Shown piece after piece: positions 21,161 through 32,228 of a stretch of 64,000 nucleotides of DNA. A program made the translations under genes and the position numbers. The notes under the pieces are model-generated. The model saw nothing but the letters and a program-made list of their open reading frames with translations. It searched no databases and had not been told where the DNA came from. Within the stretch, counting starts at the first letter, position 1; each line of letters opens with the position of its first letter. Origin of the DNA: Dipteris shenzhenensis (taxonomy: Eukaryota > Polypodiophyta > Polypodiopsida > Gleicheniales); NCBI GenBank assembly GCA_047967505.1, contig CM106540.1; one strand, given 5' to 3'.

Positions 21161-23341
21161 CGTATATTGTTGCTTTGTGGATTTTCGCAAGGCATTCGAC
21201 ACCGTTCCCCATGCTCGACTTGTCAAACGCCTGTAGGAGTTAGGCTATGACTCGGAGGTTATCTGGGCAGTAGTAGCTCTCTATGAGCGGGTGACGGGCC
21301 AAGTCAGGATTGGCATCAGCTGGACCCTAGAGATCACGAGCACTATCAGAGTTAAACAAGGATGTCCCTTGTCACCGACTCTATTTGGCCTCTACATCGA
21401 CGAGCTCGAGACCACCATCAGGACACTCGGAGGTGCAGGCTGCTCTCTTGCGAAGGCTGTCATCCAGATTCTCCTATACGCAGACGATGTAGTACTACTA
21501 TCCTCTTCTGCTACTGGTCTTCAGCGACACTTAGATGGACTTCAGGTCTTCTGTGATACACATGACTTGAAGTTCAACCTTGGGAAAACCAAGGTGATGA
21601 TCTTCAACACTTCCAGACCCACTATGCACTGAGAGCAGTTCCTCTTGCCGGTGACCCTGTTGAGATAGTTGACTCTTACACATACTTGGGTGTTGTCTTC
21701 TCAGGCTCGATCTTCACGATGCGCCTGGCCATGTAGGCCAAGATTAGCCGGGGCTATGCCGCTCTTGCCAGGCTAGAGCGACAGTGCTACCACTCCCACT
21801 TCTAGGACCCGCGGACCAAGTCTCTCCTTTTTTATTCTTTGGTCCACCCAGCAGGCATGTACGATAGCCTGTGGTGGGGAGCCGACCTTTCAGACACAGA
21901 GTGGGCTCGAGTCGAGTGCCTATAGATACTGATGTTTGTTGGATGATCCGTAGCAAACCATCGGTACTACACCATATCATTCTAGTAGAGTTCGGCACCT
22001 CACCCTTACAGCTTGATGTGGCTTTCCAGGCTATCACTTATCTCCACAGAGTCAGGGATTTTAGCTCCTCCGCCGATAGTCACCTTTGCCTACCTTGGCT
22101 AGCCCTATCCTCCTCTATGGCCTTATCCATTGATGGGGACCAACGATGCTGGTATAGTCGTCTTTCCAGTTGGTTCACCCGACTGGGCCTTGACTTAGAC
22201 CGGTTGCCTCCTTTTTAGTACAGCCTCGATGCTCCACCATCTCCCCTCTCCCCCACTGATCAGGAGGTCAACCGGCTCATTCGAGCGGATCTGCTCTAGC
22301 TCCACACTTGGCGGACATGGTTTCTTCACTCTGAGCTTCCTTAGAAGCTCAACTTCTACCGCTGACACTGCCTCCAGATCTCACAGGAGGGCTTCATCAC
22401 ACCTTCGGGTTACACACAGCTTCATCTACCACATGCACTCCGGATCTCCCTCGGTCAGTTTAGGGTTTCGTCACACCGATTACGGATTGAGAGCAGACGC
22501 GCAGAGGGTATCCCATGAGAGGGCCGCCTTTGCCTACTTTGGGACTTGCAGGAGATCGAGTCGGAGGAGCACTTTGCTTTCAGATGTCCTATCTATTATG
22601 CCATTCAAGGCCAGTACCACTGCCTCTTCCGCGACGGATTCGGCCCCCTCCCACACATGCTGTAGTTCCCAGATCAGCAATGCCTAGCTGCTTTCTTACA
22701 TGAGATGACTTGCCACCGAGATACCTCTCTCCGAGCATGGCAACACGTGTAGCACACACAGCGTGAGGACACCCAGCAGCCCATCACTGATTTCTTCCAG
22801 TCACAGGATACCTCTCCTCAGTCTAGCCAATGACGCAGACGTGAGCAAGAGCCAGAGCCACGACAGCTACGCCAACAAACAGACTCACACATCCGGGTCC
22901 ATGACGTCTCATCTTTGCTCTTTGCCCGCCCCACCGGGGTTACTGTTGCCCTCATCCACAGGGCCACCCGCCGCCCCCAATGATCAAGCTCGACTAGGCC
23001 GCGTGATGTCAGAGGCCAATCATCTATCGCAAGGTTTTTTCCGGCCTCCCATTTGAGGCCCCTCTATGATTGGTCTTTGATGATCACCACCGGCACATAT
23101 ATATTGTATCTCCCCCTCTGCCCCATTTTTGGTGCCCCCCCCTTCTTTTTTGTATCATGTGGAGGTAGACACATATTTTTTGTATCAAGACCAGACACAC
23201 CGTCCTTCATAACCTCGTTTTTATAGAAACAGTTGGCTGGCCTGTTTTGAGACCACCACTATTATGCTCATTGTATCAGTTATCTTTAGTCTCATAGACC
23301 TTCACGGTCTCTCGAAGACTTTAATAAACTTTCTTTCTTTC
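21161..23341 (+). mobile_element. 5'-truncated non-LTR retrotransposon (LINE) inserted in the right arm
   Basis: The insert begins inside the reverse transcriptase palm (FVDFRKAFDTVPH), continues with VKQGCPLSPTLFGLYIDELE and the catalytic YADDVVLL box near 21476-21500, then a C-terminal region interrupted by many stops and frameshifts. It ends with GAAGACTTTAATAAACTTTC and a short TTTC repeat instead of poly(A). The 5' truncation within RT is typical of target-primed reverse transcription. The same 3' end occurs at 42605-42715. The RT resembles LINE clades other than the L1 type seen elsewhere in this window; I cannot assign the clade by eye. It is dead because of stops at 21232, 21630 and later. 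Confidence 0.88.
21179..21632 (+). pseudogene. LINE reverse transcriptase core, broken
   Basis: The RT_nLTR core reads from the FRKAFDTVPH motif (RT block A, catalytic Asp) through QGCPLSPTLFGLYI (block B) to LLYADDVVLLSSS (block C, catalytic Asp pair intact) and NLGKTKVMIF (block D). A TAG at 21232 and a TGA at 21630 interrupt it. The upstream part (endonuclease and RT fingers) is absent because the insertion is truncated. Confidence 0.88.
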
Positions 23342-23752
23342 TTCCCTTCCCCTTCCTTCTCCCATCCCCCTTCCCCCTTTTTATGTTGAATTTCTTGTTC
23401 TGCGGTAGTAGTGTACAAGAGCCCCCCTCCCCTCTCCTCCTCCTCTTCTTTCCCTTCCCTCTCCCCTTCCCTCTCTCTTCCCCTTGTCCTCCTCCCCCCC
23501 CTCTCTCTTCTCCTTGTCCTCCTCCCGCCCCCTTTCCTCTCCCTTTCCCTTTCCCTCTCCTCCTACCTTTCTAAATTTTGTTTTCCAAAAAAAACATCTC
23601 TCCCTTCCCCCTTCCTTCTCCCCCCCCCCCTCCCGCTTTTTTGTGTTGAATTTCTTGTTGCTGTGGTGGCAATGCACAAGATCCCCCCTCCCCTCTCCTC
23701 CTCTTCCCCTTTCCCTTCCCTCTCCCCTTCCCTCTCTCTTCCCCTTGTCCTC

Positions 23753-23795
<43 letters not shown>

Positions 23796-23875
23796 TCCCT
23801 CCCTCTCTCCCTCCCTCCCTCCCTCCCTCCCTCCCTCTCCTTCTCCCTCTCCCTCTCCCTCTCCCTTTAAAAAAA
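23342..23875 (+). repeat. Right arm of the inverted repeat, outer part, locally duplicated
   Basis: The pyrimidine-rich arm resumes after the LINE. Two tandem units share TTGAATTTCTTGTT and CCCCCCTCCCCTCTCCTCC (about 23385-23640 and 23640-23870). The second ends in a pure CCCT/CT run and poly(A). The left arm has only one such unit. Long Pro/Ser/Leu ORFs here are artefacts. Confidence 0.75.
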
Positions 23876-23934
23876 AATTTTGAATTATGTTTCCTAGTTT
23901 TTGCATTATTAATTCAAAATGATAGTGTGAGAAC

Positions 23935-24281
23935 AAGTGCTAACATAAGAACAAGTAACCACGGAGTGAAGGTAAAAGGGGAGGCATTCCAATGGAGCTT
24001 AATCAAATCAACATGGCTTTGGAGAAATCTGCAAATCTAAATTCCCATCAGGTGAATAATGGAAACCACTTCCCATTATACAACTTTTTTTCTCGTCTCA
24101 TTGATTAAGATAAAACTTTCTAGAAAGGAGTAATTGATGGACTCCTTGATGTAGGGCTATTCATTATATCAATATATGAGGACAAGAACACAAACAACAT
24201 GCAGTACCTCTCCACAGCCACATTCCTTGAAGATGCATCCACATACAAATGGTGAAGGATTGCGCTCAAATCCTTAAATTA
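23935..24281 (+). pseudogene. Ty3/gypsy gag-like relic, 5' part
   Basis: A short frame near 24195-24260 (NNMQYLSTATFLEDASTYKW) recalls the gypsy gag region in which a leucine-rich strand precedes a Trp. It is the sequence into which the LINE at 24282 was inserted, and it continues after the insert at 25406. The link to the integrase relic at 25640 on the same strand is inferred. Confidence 0.3.
24268..24281 (+). repeat. Target-site duplication, left copy
   Basis: AAATCCTTAAATTA here is repeated exactly at 25392-25405 on the other side of the LINE. The first bases are ambiguous because the LINE ends in poly(A). Confidence 0.9.
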
Positions 24282-25391
24282 GCATTGGATTCCATTTGGG
24301 TCTCAACAATCCTACGAAATGAATACTTGAATGATAAAGAATTTGAACTCACACCAGGGAGGATGTTTAAGAAGGGACTGCATAGTTGGGGTCAACTATG
24401 GAATAGGGATTATAGAAGATGGAAGTCATGGGCAGAAATAAGGAGAGAGTTCGCTCTCAATAATCAGTTTGCCACCTTGATAAGAGAATGCATGTCACTG
24501 TGATACAGTGGAGAGGTGCTGGTGTATCACAAGGAATTTAGTTGGTTCTATGCTCCACATCTGCTGCCTATCCCTACTCCTTTCGAGGATATCTATGAAA
24601 TTTAGGGTGTGTTGAATGGGAGGTGGTACTTGCAAGACATCATTTTTTGCTAGAAAAATAGGTTCCTAAAGATTTGGTCGAAGGACATTCTAGATAAAAT
24701 GTCTATTCTTTGGTTGATCCTTCATAAGGCCATGTGGACTAATGCTATGAGACAACGAATAGGGAAAGGTGATGATAGATGCAAAAGGTGTCTGAGTGTT
24801 CAGGAAGATGTCTTTCATGTATTTGTAGCTTGACCAAATGCTACAAGAGTCTAGAAAGCAGTACAGATGTATGGGGAGCTAGCTAATGAGAAAGTATGGG
24901 GTCTAGTTTGGGCAAATGTTCGAGCTCATGCACTATGGTCCATATGGACCTCAAGAAATGCTTTTTAGTTTAACTCTATTTCTACTAATGCAAAATTTAT
25001 TTTCCTTGGATGGTTCTCAGGAAAGAAACACAATCTCAAAGGCCATTGAAGTCTTCAATAGGGATCACAATCTGTTATTTGAAGATCTTCATGACCATGA
25101 AGAACAGTACCAAAGAATGTGGAGGAACACCTATTGGTACCATGGAAATATATGGGTTGCTACTAATTCTAAAGCATAATGTTGATGTTGTTACTGGATC
25201 CTTTGCTATCCTCTCTGTGGCTTCGTCTACTGGAGCATATACAGTCATTGATGCCCTCAAGAGTACTACGGTTACATGTTGCAGCTACTACAATTTTGTG
25301 CACATGTCTGTATTTTAGTTTTGATGCTGTCCACTAAACTTTCATTGTAAAATTTCCATTTAATAAAGTACTACTTTTTTTGCCCAAAAAA
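24282..25391 (+). mobile_element. 5'-truncated L1-like LINE with 14-bp target-site duplication
   Basis: The insert covers only the C-terminal part of LINE ORF2. One frame reads LRNEYLNDKEFELTP...HSWGQLW, followed by the RT zinc-binding region (LHKAMWTNAMRQRIGKG, then RCKRCLSVQEDVFHVF with a C-x2-C-x7-H pattern; the final Cys is a stop codon). The sequence ends TTTAATAAAGTACTACT, a short T run, GCCC and poly(A). Perfect AAATCCTTAAATTA duplications bracket it. Several in-frame stops show it is inactive. Confidence 0.9.
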
Positions 25392-25405
25392 AAATCCTTA
25401 AATTA
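25392..25405 (+). repeat. Target-site duplication, right copy
   Basis: Exact copy of 24268-24281, directly after the LINE poly(A) tract. Confidence 0.9.
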
Positions 25406-25639
25406 CACATTGACCACACTAGCCATTTCTATAGAAAAGGGAGAATATTGTCCAACAATGGATTTTTACAAATGAGAGAGGAATGATCATGTACAAATCC
25501 CATTAAGGAGTGCAAGTTGTCACTTTTGTATTGACATCACAATGAGAAAATTTGAGAGTGTAAGATTACGGAGGAATACCATATATGCAAATGTCGCAAC
25601 TGCAAAAGTTCGCCTTCGCGTTCCTGTCATCGTGCACTA

Positions 25640-26470
25640 CCGTCAATTCATGAGAGTTGAAAGCTTATAATTCCGGATCTAAGGCACTTCAAAAATTGTG
25701 ATGCATGCCAATGAGTAGGGAGGCAAAATTTCCAAGATTGGATGCCATTAAGCCTACCTTTCTAGAAATGGGGATCGGATTTCATCAACCCATTCCAAAT
25801 CCCAACACATCCAAGGAAAATGAGTACATAGTGGTGGTGACTAATTATGTCACTAAATGGGCCAAAGAAAAATCCTCATGGAACAATGTTGCAAGAAGCA
25901 CACCATGGCCTTTGTATGAAAATAGCACCTGTAGATTTTGACACCTCATTGAGATCATGATGGAGCAATTAATTCACTTTATTAATTCTATTATTGAAAT
26001 CATGACAAAGGAATTCATGATCTCGCACAAGAAATTTATGACATGCAAATGATTTAGAAGTGGATGCCATAAATAAGGTGCTCAAAGCAATTTGTCACAA
26101 AACTATGAATGAACATTGAAATGATCAATACCTCAAGCTCCACAAAACACATTGGGCATACCAAATAACATTCAAGGTCACAACAAAGCACACTAAATTC
26201 TAGTTGACATTTGATCTAGCCATAGTGGTACCAATGGAATTTCTTCTAAGGATTGCCATTTAGCTTACAAATGGCCAAGAAGAAGCCCTAGAGAATAGGT
26301 TGTAGATTGATGAATTGTGGTTGACATTGGCTTGGTTGCAAAGCATAACTGAGAGAAAAATCCATGGTATGATTGTCATATCAAGAAAGAGTATTCAAAG
26401 AAGGCATGTTTGTGCTAGTATACTATGCTTCACATGGAGCAATATATCAAAACATCCTTAGCATATGTGT
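25640..26470 (+). pseudogene. Ty3/gypsy integrase relic
   Basis: Fragments follow the order of a gypsy integrase: the zinc-binding end HFKNCDACQ near 25685-25715, the start of the catalytic core (MGIGFHQPIPNP, then NEYIVVVTNYVTKWA with the catalytic Asp replaced by Asn), and C-terminal core pieces near 26090-26330 (NKVLKAICHKTMNEHR-like, LHKTHWAYQITFK, DELWLTLAWLQSITERK). Frames change and stops are frequent. The sequence lies on the same strand as the gag-like relic at 23935, so a single old element interrupted by a LINE is likely. Polymerase sequence between them is missing. Confidence 0.6.
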
Positions 26471-29006
26471 TAGACCATAGCAAATCAAAATGTGCTTTAA
26501 TAATGGGACCATCACTAGTAACAATAGCCACCATAGTAAGAAGAAGCTTCATAAGTCAAGAAAAGCAACAAAGCAAATTGACGAGAGTAGATAAGGCAAG
26601 AACTCATGGTAGAAGACAAGGGTGGAGGAAGTGGCAAACTATCAAAATAGTTCCAAATCGACAAATGGAAGCCATATGGAAAGACTTTTTGACAATTCCA
26701 CTCATTGATATCGCATCTTCCACCCAATATGATGTCAAAATGTATCGTTACAAATATGGATGATTCATGCACCTCTAAGATAGGCCATCAATATATGAGC
26801 CAAAGTTCCAAGAGAGATTCCATTTTTATGGCATTCATCAATAATGGGATGAATTCTAAGCACGAATATAGGAGAGGGGCATCCATTGCCAAGACCCCAA
26901 CAACCTCAACAATCAATGCCACCCCATCAAAGGATTGTCCACAAGCACTAGGCACAACCAAAGGGGAATAAATTACAAATGCAAGAAACTGAAGTAGCAT
27001 AAGAGCTGCATAAGAGTTGCTCCTCTAGGAGCAATAATAAATCCAAGACCTAAGGGCATAGAAATGAAGACTAGTGATTGATTTTATTAATGTCAAGCTC
27101 ACAGAATTTGTCAAAGGGCCATCATGCTTCTAATGTAATACTAGACCCTACTACAACACATCAAGTGGGGCACTCCAAAGTGCAAACATGGGAATTGACT
27201 TTCCAATCTACCTAAGCATCCCATTGAACACCAAGTAGACTAGGTGAAGGTCCAATTTGATTGCACATTGTAAAGGCACACAAGGTTTGAGATATGGCAA
27301 CAACTCATCAAACAATATACATACTAGAAGTCACATTGCATCTCTAAAGGAGAGACCACCCAGATTAGTAGACTTACCAAATTCAATGGCCTAGAGTAAT
27401 GCAAGCTACTACATAGAGGCAAGCCTCAAGAGAGGATGGTGCACCCTATCCCTACCCCCTTCTTGTCCCCCCTACACCTTATATTTCCCCCCACCTCCCC
27501 TCCCCTTCCTCCTTTCTCTACAATCTTGCCTCCATCCTATCCCTTCCACTACTATAATCACCCTCGCCCCTCGCCCTCTACCCACCTCTTCTTCATCCCC
27601 CCCACTATAGTAGTCCCTCCCATTTCCTCCTCCCACGACTCCCCTCTTGAAGTTAGGCCAAATTCCTAGCCCCTTAGGTGCCTAACCTAGTGGGCAAGTA
27701 CATAGCTTTGTCCTTTTCCTCTTAGTCTTTGGCTTCTTTCTCTCAATCCCAAGCCGGTCATCTCTAGGCATAGAATGCAGCTCCCTCAAAGCAAACCGAG
27801 ATAGATTGCCCCTTTTCCTAGCTATAAGGTCTGATAAGGCCTCATTTAGGACAATCCTTTCCTTGTGAGTTTTGGAGGCTCAGATAATTATCTTGTCATG
27901 CAGGATGATTACCTCCTTACATTGGAGATGATAGTTCGAACCTAGTAGCCCTAGAGTAGTTGATTCTCCCTATCATCCTTTTTGAGGTTTTAGATTTTCC
28001 TCCAAGGGAGAGGAGAAGCGAGCCCCATGCATTCTAATCTCATGATGAGAGACAAGATGTTTTGGATGGAGTGGTTGGACACTAGGGCAAGAGTGGTGGA
28101 TCTCCCACAGTGATGTAGCAAGATTTCAATTGGGATTCTTAAGAAATAGATGGGAACTAGGCCCTATATCAATAGTGATTCACTTGGGTCCGGAGGTTCA
28201 TCTCTAGTAGGTTGCACACATCAAATGTTACATTAGTGCACTAGCTAGCTTGGTGTGGAGGTCTCCTTCATGATGCAAGGGCCCCTAAAGATAAGCATTG
28301 AGCGTGTCATTACTATGGTGAATTATTGCATGAACACACACGACTACAATTCCAAACCCCTGAAAATTTTGCAAAAATCAGCGATCATCCTTCAAGATGC
28401 CACCCATAGGGGGAGCTTGTTTTTTGATTCCCTCCTCCCCATGAGTTGGACCACAATGAGTTGGAACATGTAAAAACTTCGCAATCGTGCATTGAAATAG
28501 TCTCAATAGTAGGTAGCGGATACTTTTATTAGGGTGGACAATTAATCTTTAGGTGATTTTAGGAGTACATGTCCTTTACATCAATTGATATTAGGCTTCG
28601 GCATTGCTTCCTTACATGGAGGAGTCCTACGGTGTGGTACCCCACAATATGTAGGACTGGAGGGGTATGCACTTCTATTTTCTACACATAAGTCCTAGAC
28701 ATGTTTGATTGGGTGAGCTTATCCCAAGGCACTCAATGTGCATCACCTTGCAGATGGGTGACTCTAGGATAGGGATCCTAAACATGTACACCCTGGCTTG
28801 TAGACAATAGCACCCTTCTTTTTGGAGATGGCTTTCTAAGAGCCTTCCCAATGTTGACTCTAGGATTACCGGAGGTGAGTAGGATTTGAGGAGGACAAGT
28901 AGGATGGATCCTTCTTTTCAAAGATGCCCACGGTTAAGAGAAGCATGCAAGAGTGGTTCATTTTTATGGCCATAGAGAGAGGCAAAGTTTTGTGCAAACT
29001 TACTAG
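26471..29006. other. Unassigned sequence, including a C-rich tract
   Basis: Open frames at 26425-26763 and 26705-26971 have no recognised domain and may be the tail of the gypsy relic. At 27440-27650 the sequence is a CCCCTCC-rich low-complexity tract. From 27650 to 29006 I see no feature I can support. Confidence 0.4.
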
Positions 29007-29011
29007 TAGTC

Positions 29012-29164
29012 TTTGAGGGCACAACGAAAGCTAAGAGGGAGAGGGAGCTCGAGAGACACAAGTTTTGGTGGGTGCTTCAACACCCTAATCTTCAATATAT
29101 ATATATATATATATAGTTTGAGTATACATAACCGGGGTTAGGCATAGGGGCCTTTAACCCCACA
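29012..29164 (-). repeat. 3' LTR of the copia element
   Basis: Matches 32067-32223 through GAGAGACACAAGTTTTGGTG, a TA run and TTTGAGTATACATAAC, ending CCCCACA in plus-strand orientation. On the minus strand a polypurine tract (AAGTGGGAGGT, 29165-29175) precedes it directly, as expected at a 3' LTR. Confidence 0.92.
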
Positions 29165-29214
29165 ACCTCCCACTTAAAGGCCAATGCACCTTTAAGGGAG
29201 AATAACTAGTGAGC

Positions 29215-29850
29215 AAACTATCTAATGCCCATCAATACACGACAATACTCAAACCGCTGACTAGATAGACTCTTCGTTAGCATATCTGCAAGGTTATCAT
29301 CTGTATCAACCTTGACAAGCTTTATGCACTTGTCTTTAAGTACCTCCTTGATGAAATTGTACCTGACCTCAATATGTTTAGTCTTTGCATGAAAGACCAG
29401 ATTCTATGCTAGCTAAATAGCATTCATGGAACCACTATGCAATGTTGGTACACATGTATGAATCCCCAAATCTTTCACTACCTGATCAAGCCATATAGCA
29501 TCCTTGCAACCCTCTGTGGTTACAACATACTCGACCTCTATGGTAAACAAAGCAATGCATTTCTGTGTGCAAGACATCCACGACACCATCTGCAAAGGTG
29601 AACACATAACCAGAAGTGGATCTGCTATTATCCACATGTCGTGCATAGTCTAAATCTGTGTACCCAAGTACACGCATCTCTCCTTTGCCATGCATATCTC
29701 CTTGGTACCCTTCATGTACCTCATGATGCACTTAACTGCCTCCCAATGCCTCTTTCCTAGATTATCCATCTATTGGAGGCTAACAACACCCACTACAAAA
29801 GCTATCATAGCATACACAAGACTCCCAACCGCTGATGCATAAGGAACCTT
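29215..29850 (-). pseudogene. Copia pol C-terminus (end of RT linker and RNase H)
   Basis: Minus-strand reading from about 29850 gives KVPYASAVGSLVYAM, then HWEAVKCIMRYMKGTKE, a frameshift into YTDLDYARHVDNSRSTSGYV (RNase H block with catalytic Asp), a frameshift back to FTIEVEYVVTTEGCKDAIWL (normally S-x-EAEY) and KHIEVRYNFIKEVLKD near 29310. It ends close to NLADMLTKSLS. The motif order is that of copia elements. At least two frameshifts and several stops inactivate it. Confidence 0.88.
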
Positions 29851-30029
29851 GGCCATCACAACCCTCTCTTCATCTAATTTGTAGACCAGACATGAAGAGA
29901 ATGTCATTGTCACTGTTATCAATCACTGCATTGGTCTCCTCGATCTTCACTTTTCCTTTGTCCTCCCTTAGACTCTCTTCCTTCTTATTTGCACCCCAAT
30001 TTGCATTATTTTTCTTATCCTTTTTCTCT

Positions 30030-30765
30030 CTTTTTAGCTTCTAGCAATCCTTTTTCATGTGGCACTTCTTGCCACAAGGGTAACAGTCAATGTTTTGTGT
30101 CCTAGATTTGCTATGAGACTTCCCTCTTTCTGCCCCTTTGCACATTTAAGTATGCATCCTACTTGTTGTCATGCATAGACTTCTATCTAATCTCCTCGGG
30201 CAATAAGCTATCCACAACATCATCAAACTTCAGTACTCTACTAGGTGCAAAGTTATTGACATTTCTACGGAATGTATCCCATCAGGATGGCAATGAACAC
30301 AAGAGGAATATTGCCTTAGTTTACAGAAGGAATATTGCCTTAGTCTCCGCATCAAATTCAACTTTTGAGCCTAAATTTGGCTGAATGTAATATTGAATTA
30401 ATTCAAGTGAGAAGCAATGGAGACCCCATCCTTCATCTACAACTCAAACAACCTCCATGAGGTAAAATTTATTAGAGGCAGTTTCCTTCTCATAAGTGGC
30501 ACATAATTTCTTCCACAAATCTTCCATAGTCTGCTCATTTACTATTGTGAAATAAATTGACTTTGCAAGATGAAGTCTAATAGTAGACTTTGCTAATACA
30601 TCCAACTCATTCCAATCATCCTCAAACATAGCTACAAGCTTAGTTGCAATTCCTTCCAAGGGTTTAATCTACTTCTTTTAAATAAGAACATCCCTTATTT
30701 GTTCTTTCCATAGAGAAAAGTTTGTCCCATCAAACTTTTTAAGTTTCAGACATGAAAGAGGATGC
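30030..30765 (-). pseudogene. Copia gag with CCHC zinc knuckle
   Basis: The minus strand reads KKFDGTNFSLWKEQIRDVLI (30745-30685), then DWNELDVLAKSTIRLHLAKS and EDLWKKLCATYEKETASNK (about 30625-30470), a central NVNNFAPSRVLKFDDVVD patch near 30250, and a knuckle CYPCGKKCHMKKDC at about 30090-30045 matching C-x2-C-x4-H-x4-C. These are diagnostic of copia gag (UBN2-like capsid). A 24-bp tandem duplication (GAATATTGCCTTAGT repeated at 30304 and 30328) and several stops interrupt it. After the knuckle and a basic Lys-rich stretch the sequence jumps to RNase H. Confidence 0.88.
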
Positions 30766-32053
30766 CATGATGCAAATAAAGCAAAATCCCAAATGCTAGT
30801 TGGCCTACAAGAAAGAATCACACCAAATACTAGGTGCACCCAAATATATCTGCCACAATGGAGGGTAATATCACCAAGAAACTCCAAGCTCAAAGCATCA
30901 AAATGCAATTGGCTCATGTGCATATACTATGCATCCATAAGAGCAAATCTGGCCCAAAGAAAATGCCAACTACAATGGTCAAACAATGGCAATCCCAATG
31001 CCAATAAGGGCCAAAATGCCTCAAGCATAAATGATGTCCATGAGCATATGCATCAACAAAATCTCATCCAAGAGATTATAGCACAACGTATGAATCCACT
31101 ACAATATATCACAGTTGTCTGTCAGCATAAATAGCATCCATGTGCTACACGTCCATCAATATAGCATCCCACAAGGCAATCCGGGCCTACCAGTGCATCC
31201 AACAAGGACCACAATGCATCCAAATAACCAATAAAGCATCCACTGTAACTCAATGCAAACCACGAATGAGTGCACACGGCTCAAACTATAACCAAACTGA
31301 TCTACATAAGGTATGTTCCAAAAATCACAGCCCCATGACAATGACCGCTACTAAAAATAGAACCTAAGATGCCTCAAAACATGGGCATCATTGCATAATC
31401 AGACTCAACGAGACAATTTGCAAATATCTCTCTTCTACCGCAATCTCATCTGAGTATGGAGTAAGAGCTAGTCAACGCTTGCATTTACTTCCAAAAAATG
31501 AACCTCAAGCAAATTAAAACATAAGGGGTACCCTTATCTGCCACATGGCAATCGATGAGAAGGTCTTGGAAACTTTGAGAAATTTCTTGCAAAGAGAGGA
31601 TGGAAAAATAAAGAGAATCACAACTCCCTCGATTCTTCCGTATGAGATCCCACTCACACAGGAAATGACAAAATGAAGGCGTTGAAGTAGATAGAGCTTC
31701 ATCACAACTTTAGAAGTTCACAAAATTGGAAGCAACTTCATAGGTAGAAGTTTTAGACCACTCTGGATCCACTGGGAGTGTTGGAACTACAAATGGTGGC
31801 CTAGATATGGAGATCCAACACACAAAATCTGTGCAATAACAAATTTTGTCACTTTTTTCTAGAGCTGTAACTTTTCATTGAAAGCTCAGATGACAGAGAT
31901 GTTTAAAAATAAATAAAGTACTCAAAGTATTTTACAACTTTGCTTTTGATCTCAGGTCGAGATTCAACTTCTAGAGAAGGATATTTTCATCACAAGACTC
32001 TCAGGTCTATAATAGACTACCTCTTGTGAGTTGGTGATGGCCTTATCTTCCAG

Positions 32054-32065
32054 CTCTAATACCAG
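32054..32065 (-). other. Copia primer-binding site (initiator-Met type)
   Basis: The minus strand reads TGGTATTAGAGC, one mismatch from TGGTATCAGAGC, starting two bases after the end of the 5' LTR. Confidence 0.9.
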
Positions 32066-32066
32066 T

Positions 32067-32223
32067 TGTGAGGACACAACAGAAGATAAGAGGGAGAGGG
32101 AGCCCGAGAGACACAAGTTTTGGTGGGTGCTTCAATGCCCTAATCTTCAGTATTTCCATATATATATATATAGTTTGAGTATACATAACTAGGGTTATAG
32201 GCACTGGGGCCTTTAAGCCCACA
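32067..32223 (-). repeat. 5' LTR of the copia element
   Basis: In plus-strand coordinates it starts TGTGAGGACACAAC and ends GCCCACA, with a TA run and GAGTATACATAACTAGGG inside. The primer site is next to it on the minus strand and TAGTC follows on the other side. Confidence 0.92.
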
Positions 32224-32228
32224 TAGTC

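Larger units (their letters stand above)
29007..32228 (-). mobile_element. Internally deleted copia LTR retrotransposon with TAGTC target duplications
   Basis: Two LTRs of about 155 bp (29012-29164 and 32067-32223) enclose 2.9 kb. TAGTC occurs directly outside both ends (29007-29011 and 32224-32228). The minus strand shows, in order, a primer site, gag with zinc knuckle, and then directly the last part of pol (RNase H). Protease, integrase and most of RT are absent, so it is a deletion derivative that would have needed proteins from another element. The LTRs differ by several substitutions and indels (the 3' copy starts TT instead of TG), so the insertion is old. Confidence 0.93.

Noticed and set aside
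23381-24040. 209-codon Pro/Ser/Leu ORF
   Set aside because: CCCT/CT low-complexity tract, not a gene.
27436-27669. Pro/Ser-rich 77-codon ORF
   Set aside because: C-rich low-complexity tract.
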